A stretch of DNA of 9,946 bases from Anaerolineaceae bacterium UBA5365 (GTDB taxonomy: Bacteria; Chloroflexota; Anaerolineae; Anaerolineales; Anaerolineaceae), in assembly GCA_002407905.1 (NCBI GenBank), contig DHPL01000029.1, forward strand, positions 3,687-13,632, read 5' to 3'. How positions within the stretch are numbered: position 1 is the first letter of the stretch; every line of letters begins with the position of its first letter. The notes below the pieces were generated by a model, which worked only from the letters and a program-made list of their open reading frames with translations, was not told the origin of the DNA and searched no databases. Below, one piece after another: positions 6,345-9,946 of this stretch. The position numbers and the translations under genes are program-made.

Positions 6345-7477
6345 AGCACGCGGGCGCCCTGGGCAGCGTGGCAGACATAAATGGAAGCCTCGTGGCCGGT
6401 GCGGGCTAAATAGGCCTCGCCAAGCTTTGCCGTAAAGTTTGCGGCGGCATCCGATTCGACCAAATTGACCGTACACCCCCCAAAACCAGCCCCGGTGAGC
6501 CGCGCGCCAAGGCAGCCGGGAAGGCCGGCGGCGATTTCGACCAAAATATCCAGTTCCGGGCAGGAAACTTCGTATAAATCGCGCAGGCTGAAATGACTGG
6601 CGAACATCAGCTGGCCAAAGCCTACCTCGTTGCCCATGGCCAGGCAGGCGATGGCATCGTCTACCCGGGCAATTTCTTCAACCACGTGCTGGGCGCGGGC
6701 GTAGACCTGCGGGCTGAGTACGGCCTTGTTGGCCGCGAGCATGGCGGGGGTTACGTCGCGCAAGGCCTGCACCTGGGGGAACTGCTCCCGGATGGTGCTC
6801 ACAGCTATTTCGCAATCGGCGCGGCGCTCGTTATAGGCGCTGGTGGTCAGGCTGCGGCGCACCCTGGAATCGGCAATCACAAGGGAGGTTTCCGGGGGCA
6901 AAGCCACCGGCTGCCAGGCCAGGCTGCGGGTATCAAAGCGCAGGGCGTGCTCGGCCACCCCAAAACGCACGGCAAACTGGTCCATCAGCCCGCTTTGTAC
7001 CCCAATGAACTGATTTTCGGAGCGCTGACAAAGCTGGACGAGGCGCATGGGGTCCAGCTCCCAGCCGCCCAGCTCCTGCCAGGCCAGGGCAAAACCCACC
7101 TGCACGGCGGCCGAAGATGAAAGCCCCGCGCCAATGGGAATGCTGGAACTGTAACTTACCTCCATGCCCGGGGAACTCAGGCCGGCTTTCTGCAAGGCCC
7201 AGGCCACGCCGGCAGGGTAGAGGGCATAGGTTTGCAGGGGGTTGCCTTGCAGGTCCTGGCGGGCATCCAGGTCATCCAAGGCCAGGCTGCTGCTCTTGCC
7301 CAGGTCCAGGGCGTGCAGGATGAGCAGGGGTTCGGCCAGGGGGCGTACCTGCATTTTGATTTCGCGGTCGATGGCGGCGGGCAGAACAACCCCATCGTTG
7401 TAATCCACGTGTTCGCCGATGAGGTTCACACGGCCAGGCGAAATGATTTGGAAGCCCTTCCCGCTTGGTTCAGTCAT
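6338..7477 (-). CDS. galK: Galactokinase (GHMP kinase family)
   Basis: Galactokinase phosphorylates galactose to galactose-1-phosphate with ATP, the entry step of the Leloir pathway in the cytoplasm. Its 379 residues are near the usual length. The galactokinase signature GRVNLIGEHVDYNDG is at 15-29, with Arg16 and the sugar-binding Glu22, His23 and Asp25. The ATP-binding GHMP motif PIGAGLSSSAAV is at 114-125, the catalytic-base segment GLMDQF at 163-168 (Asp166), and the third motif LTGAGFGGC at 327-335. The signature starts about 12 residues earlier than in E. coli GalK, so the N-terminus is short but complete in its active-site parts. The start overlaps the end of the GIY-YIG gene by 8 bases, implying translational coupling. 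A weak GGA lies upstream. No galT or galE is in the window. GC is high: 39 of 60 in 7081-7140. Confidence 0.96.
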   Translation of the reverse strand: MTEPSGKGFQIISPGRVNLIGEHVDYNDGVVLPAAIDREIKMQVRPLAEPLLILHALDLGKSSSLALDDLDARQDLQGNPLQTYALYPAGVAWALQKAGLSSPGMEVSYSSSIPIGAGLSSSAAVQVGFALAWQELGGWELDPMRLVQLCQRSENQFIGVQSGLMDQFAVRFGVAEHALRFDTRSLAWQPVALPPETSLVIADSRVRRSLTTSAYNERRADCEIAVSTIREQFPQVQALRDVTPAMLAANKAVLSPQVYARAQHVVEEIARVDDAIACLAMGNEVGFGQLMFASHFSLRDLYEVSCPELDILVEIAAGLPGCLGARLTGAGFGGCTVNLVESDAAANFTAKLGEAYLARTGHEASIYVCHAAQGARVLW

Positions 7478-7757
7478 CGGTTTTTTCCATCAGGCTCGCA
7501 ATTTGGTTCTGGCTGGGGCTGGCGATCAGGCTGGATTTTTGCTGGCGGGTTAGGCGCTTGATGGCTGCCTCACGGCGCAGGGCGGCGGGCATGTCGGCGG
7601 TTTCTTCAAGATAAACCAGACGCCTGGCAGGGTTAAGCCGGGTGTATGCCGCGGCGTTGCCCTGCAGGTGCTGTTCAAGGCGGCGCTGCGGGTCGGTGGT
7701 CCAACCCGTGTAATAGTGGCCGTTGGCGCATTCCAGGATATAGCAGTAAAAGGGCAT
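7470..7757 (-). CDS. GIY-YIG domain protein, YhbQ/UPF0213-like
   Basis: This is a small stand-alone GIY-YIG endonuclease-fold protein of 95 residues, the normal length for the YhbQ-like group, whose cellular role is not settled. The GIY-YIG positions are Y6-I7-L8 and Y16-T17-G18. They are followed by the conserved Arg25-Arg26, His30, the AAYTR segment (36-40) and the catalytic-type Glu63 in LRREAAIKRLTR. All residues expected for metal-dependent cleavage are therefore present. The start lies one base after the stop of the M50 gene (TGA-T-ATG) with no Shine-Dalgarno of its own. The stop overlaps galK. It is the middle gene of a three-gene minus-strand transcript. Confidence 0.9.
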   Translation of the reverse strand: MPFYCYILECANGHYYTGWTTDPQRRLEQHLQGNAAAYTRLNPARRLVYLEETADMPAALRREAAIKRLTRQQKSSLIASPSQNQIASLMEKTDD

Positions 7758-7758
7758 A

Positions 7759-8403
7759 TCAGATGCCGAGCAAACCGCGGGTGAGGGCGGTGATGGGTTG
7801 GCGCAAAATCAGCCCAAAGAGGTCGAACCCCAGGCGCGGGCCGATGATGAAGGCAAAGATGAGCAAGTAGGGCGAGAAACGGCGAAAGCCGTCCAGGAAA
7901 GGCAGCCACTGCGGCGGGACGAGGAATTCCAGCACGGAGCCGCCATCCAGGGGGCTGAACGGCAGGAGGTTAAAGAGGAAGAGGGCAACGTTGATGTAGA
8001 CGAACTCCAGCAAAAAGCCGCCCAAACTGGGCAGGATGCCCACAGAGGGGTCGAAAGCACTGGCGAGACCCAGGCGGATGGGGATGGCCCCCAGGGCGGC
8101 CAGGACCAGGTTGCTGCTTGGCCCGGCGAGGGAGGTGAGCATGAGGCCGGCGGGCGTACGGCGGCGCAAGGCGCCGGGGTTCACGGGTACGGGCTTGGCC
8201 CAGCCAAAACCCATCAGGAGCAGCATCAAGGTGCCCATCAGGTCCAGGTGGGCAAGCGGGTTGAGCGTGAGCCGCCCGGCCATGCGCGGGGTGCCGTCGC
8301 CCAGCAGGTCGGCCACCTTGGCATGGGAGAATTCGTGGATCGTAAAGGCGATCACCAGGATGATCAGGCGGGAAATCAGGACGGAAGGGGCCAGGTTAAA
8401 CAT
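7759..8403 (-). CDS. Site-2-type zinc metalloprotease, peptidase family M50
   Basis: This is an integral membrane protease that would cut substrates within or near the bilayer. From the chosen ATG the protein has 214 residues, the size of minimal bacterial M50B proteases. The zinc site HEFSH (23-27) lies in the first hydrophobic segment. AGPSSN (93-98) matches the family AGPxxN segment. [11 protein letters not shown] (145-155) supplies the third zinc ligand, Asp153. About four to five hydrophobic segments are visible, at roughly 7-28, 55-68, 86-112, 126-150 and 177-198. The frame stays open upstream to 8583, but the extra 60 residues look non-coding and would cross the divergent gene and promoter, so I start at 8403. 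No clear Shine-Dalgarno precedes it. It heads the minus-strand transcript. Its substrate is unknown. Confidence 0.9.
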   Translation of the reverse strand: MFNLAPSVLISRLIILVIAFTIHEFSHAKVADLLGDGTPRMAGRLTLNPLAHLDLMGTLMLLLMGFGWAKPVPVNPGALRRRTPAGLMLTSLAGPSSNLVLAALGAIPIRLGLASAFDPSVGILPSLGGFLLEFVYINVALFLFNLLPFSPLDGGSVLEFLVPPQWLPFLDGFRRFSPYLLIFAFIIGPRLGFDLFGLILRQPITALTRGLLGI

Positions 8404-8454
8404 CTTTTTTGAGGGGCCCAAACCGGCTTTTTCAGGCGGGTTCAGGGCGAAAGA

Positions 8455-8460
8455 ATTGTA
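8455..8460 (-). promoter_or_regulatory. Probable extended -10 box for the M50-yhbQ-galK transcript
   Basis: On the minus strand the sequence reads TGTTACAAT, a TG-n extended -10 with TACAAT (5 of 6 to consensus). It would start transcription around 8448, leaving a leader of about 45 bases. No good -35 is seen. Confidence 0.5.
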
Positions 8461-8473
8461 ACATGCGCTTTGG

Positions 8474-8479
8474 TATAAT
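8474..8479 (+). promoter_or_regulatory. Consensus extended -10 box of the DUF951 gene, leaderless
   Basis: TGGTATAAT is a perfect TATAAT with the TG-n extension. It ends six bases before the ATG at 8486, so transcription should begin at or within a base or two of the start codon, and no Shine-Dalgarno can fit. The -35 region is poor, which suits an extended -10 promoter. Confidence 0.75.
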
Positions 8480-8485
8480 GCGCCT

Positions 8486-8701
8486 ATGCTACCCGACCTG
8501 GCCATCGGCGACCGAGTGCAAATGCGCAAAGCGCACCCCTGCGGCGGCAGCGATTGGGAGGTGGTTAGGCTTGGCGCAGACATCGGCCTGGTCTGCTTAA
8601 CTTGCGGCCACCGGATACTATTGACCCGGCGCGAACTGGCCCGGCGAACGAAAAAACTGACACCTAAACCTGCAGATGCCCAATCCGACCCCAGCGGATA
8701 A
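8486..8701 (+). CDS. DUF951 family small protein
   Basis: This 71-residue protein of unknown function belongs to the family I recognise as DUF951, by the pattern MRKAHPCG (13-20), [19 protein letters not shown] (24-42) and a following LTRRELARR (46-54). Cys19 with the Cys37-x2-Cys40 pair could bind a metal ion, in the style of a zinc ribbon with one ligand missing or supplied by His17 or His42. The basic tail suggests nucleic-acid contact, but no activity is established. Its ATG is at the predicted transcription start, so the message is probably leaderless. The end overlaps the glycosyltransferase gene by 26 bases, and the last ten or so residues are probably constrained only by that overlap. 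Confidence 0.85.
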   Translation: MLPDLAIGDRVQMRKAHPCGGSDWEVVRLGADIGLVCLTCGHRILLTRRELARRTKKLTPKPADAQSDPSG

Positions 8702-9845
8702 ACCGCACATCATGTTCATGTTCTCCGATACCGGCGGCGGCCACCGCTCGGCTGCTCAGGCGATCATCGAAGCGCTGGAGGTGGAGTTTGGCGGGCAGTT
8801 CACCTGGGAGATGGTGGACTTCTTCAAGCTTTACGCGCCTCCGCCCTTCAATACCGCGCCGGACACCTACGCCCCCATGGCGCAGATCCCGGATATTTGG
8901 GAATTCGGCTTTTTAGCCAGCAACCAGCGCGTGACCGCGCCGCTGCTGCAGCAGGTCATCTGGCCTTATGTGCGCAAGCATGTGGACCGGCTGATCGATG
9001 AGCACCCCTGCGACCTGATTGTTTCCGTACACCCGATCATCAATACGCCGCTATTGCGCGCCTATAAAAAGCGCGGCAAACGCCCGGCTTACCTGACGGT
9101 GATCACCGATATGGTGAGCACACACCAGTGGTGGTACGCCAAGGAAACTGATATTTTGATCGTGCCCACGGAGGAAGCGCGCCTGCGCGGCCTGAAGCTG
9201 GGCATGGACCCGGCAAAAATGCGCGTGGTGGGCCTGCCGATCGCGGATAAATTCCGGCATCCTTCCGCAAGAGCCGAGGCGCGGGAGAAACTGGGGCTGC
9301 CGGCTGAGCTGCCCCTGGTGCTTTTGGTCAGCGGCGGAGAGGGCATGGGGCCGCTGGAAGAGACCATCGAGGCGATCAAGGCTGCCAGGGTGCCGATCGG
9401 GATGGTGATTATTGCCGGTAAAAACGAGGCATTAAAGGCCCGCCTAGAGGCGCAGGATTACCCCTACCCGGTTTTTGTAAAAGGTTTTGTGCGTGAGATG
9501 CCCGAGTACATGCAGGCTTGTGACGTGATTGTGACCAAGGCCGGGCCGGGAACGATCAGCGAGGCTTTCATTGCCGGTTTGCCGATCATTCTGTACAGCA
9601 AAATGCCCGGCCAGGAAGACGGCAATGTGGATTACGTAGTGGAACACGAAGCGGGGATTTGGGAGACCGACCCGCAGATCGTGGCGGCCACGCTGCAGCG
9701 CTGGCTGGACAACCCCGAGGAAATGCAGCGCTACGCCGCGGCCAGCGCGGCCCAGGGCCGGCCGGATTCCTCGCAGATCATCGCGCGTACGGCCATGGGG
9801 CTCCTGGGACGATACCCCTTGGACCAGATCCGGTATTACGGGTAA
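8676..9845 (+). CDS. Diacylglycerol glycosyltransferase, MGDG synthase / UgtP-like (GT28 fold)
   Basis: This enzyme probably transfers a hexose from a UDP-sugar to diacylglycerol at the inner face of the membrane, making a monoglycosyl glycolipid. Its 389 residues show the N-terminal MGDG-synthase domain with [11 protein letters not shown] (17-27), [11 protein letters not shown] (117-127) and [10 protein letters not shown] (141-150). The C-terminal nucleotide-sugar domain has GGEGMG (220-225), [10 protein letters not shown] (288-297) and PGQEDGN (311-317). No signal peptide or membrane span is seen, as usual for this peripheral family. The donor (galactose or glucose) and whether the enzyme is processive cannot be read from sequence; a MurG-like role is less likely given the TGGGHRSAA domain. 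The ATG at 8676 lies inside the DUF951 gene without a Shine-Dalgarno, so translation is probably coupled. ATGs at 8712 and 8718 are possible but would cut into the first strand. Confidence 0.9.
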   Translation: MPNPTPADKPHIMFMFSDTGGGHRSAAQAIIEALEVEFGGQFTWEMVDFFKLYAPPPFNTAPDTYAPMAQIPDIWEFGFLASNQRVTAPLLQQVIWPYVRKHVDRLIDEHPCDLIVSVHPIINTPLLRAYKKRGKRPAYLTVITDMVSTHQWWYAKETDILIVPTEEARLRGLKLGMDPAKMRVVGLPIADKFRHPSARAEAREKLGLPAELPLVLLVSGGEGMGPLEETIEAIKAARVPIGMVIIAGKNEALKARLEAQDYPYPVFVKGFVREMPEYMQACDVIVTKAGPGTISEAFIAGLPIILYSKMPGQEDGNVDYVVEHEAGIWETDPQIVAATLQRWLDNPEEMQRYAAASAAQGRPDSSQIIARTAMGLLGRYPLDQIRYYG

Positions 9846-9850
9846 GCAGT

Positions 9851-9946
9851 TTACACAGCCGGCCCCAGCGGCCCATCCATTTTGCAGATCAAAAGCAGAA
9901 TAACCGCGTCCACCAGCAGGTAGATGGCTGAGGCTGCCAGGCTGGG
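9851..9946 (-). CDS. C-terminal end of a probable membrane protein (partial)
   Basis: On the minus strand a frame is open from the right edge for 31 codons to a TAA at 9853-9851. Its peptide contains a hydrophobic run, ASAIYLLVDAVILLLIC, then a short polar tail KMDGPLGPAV. This looks like the last transmembrane helix of a membrane protein. It is convergent with the glycosyltransferase gene, with only five bases between stops. The family cannot be named from this fragment. Confidence 0.5.
   Translation of the reverse strand, partial: PSLAASAIYLLVDAVILLLICKMDGPLGPAV

Noticed and set aside
7798..8412. A 204-codon + strand open frame opposite the M50 gene
   Set aside because: Low-complexity Gln/Gly/Glu-rich peptide, antisense to a gene with clear zinc-site motifs.
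8404..8583. A 60-residue N-terminal extension of the M50 protease
   Set aside because: It would run through both divergent promoters and the DUF951 coding sequence. The family start matches the ATG at 8403.
1..9946. CRISPR array, insertion sequence, integrase, toxin-antitoxin pair or prophage gene near the restriction system
   Set aside because: None was seen on either strand. All long frames are accounted for by the listed genes.

Overview
The window carries a complete EcoR124I-like (type IC) restriction-modification operon on the left and a block of housekeeping-type genes on the right. The host looks like a member of the Chloroflexota, probably Anaerolineae-like. The reasons are a DUF951 protein (a family I know mainly from Firmicutes and Chloroflexota), a diacylglycerol glycosyltransferase of the MGDG-synthase type beside it, a GC-rich right half, and a leaderless-looking promoter. 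This assignment is an inference and is only moderately secure.

Layout. Positions 1-161 are an upstream flank. Positions 162-5937 hold hsdM, hsdS and hsdR on the + strand, coupled end to end: a 2-base gap (or TTGA overlap) at hsdM/hsdS and an ATGA overlap at hsdS/hsdR, each gene with a recognisable Shine-Dalgarno. Positions 5938-6337 are a 400-base non-coding junction rich in small hairpins. Positions 6338-8403 hold three tightly packed minus-strand genes, read in the order M50 site-2-type protease, GIY-YIG (YhbQ-like) protein, galactokinase. A divergent promoter region at about 8404-8485 separates these from a + strand pair, DUF951 (8486-8701) and an MGDG-synthase-like glycosyltransferase (8676-9845), which overlap by 26 bases. 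The last 96 bases are the 3' end of a minus-strand gene for a probable membrane protein.

How the genes work together. HsdM and HsdS should form the sequence-specific adenine methyltransferase, and HsdR adds the ATP-driven translocase and nuclease. All catalytic motifs are intact, so the system looks functional. The right-hand genes have no obvious link to it. They suggest sugar metabolism, membrane proteolysis and membrane glycolipid synthesis.

The most interesting signal is inside hsdS, which carries three simple-sequence repeats: an A10 tract in the first target-recognition domain, a perfect 12-base duplication encoding AELE-AELE in the central spacer helix (the place where EcoR124I and EcoR124II differ by TAEL copies), and a (CAGA)4CA tetranucleotide tract exactly between the two half-subunits. 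By hand translation, loss or gain of one CAGA unit gives a stop within a few codons. The product would be a half-length specificity subunit. hsdS is therefore a candidate contingency locus that could switch both the spacer length and the architecture of the recognised site.
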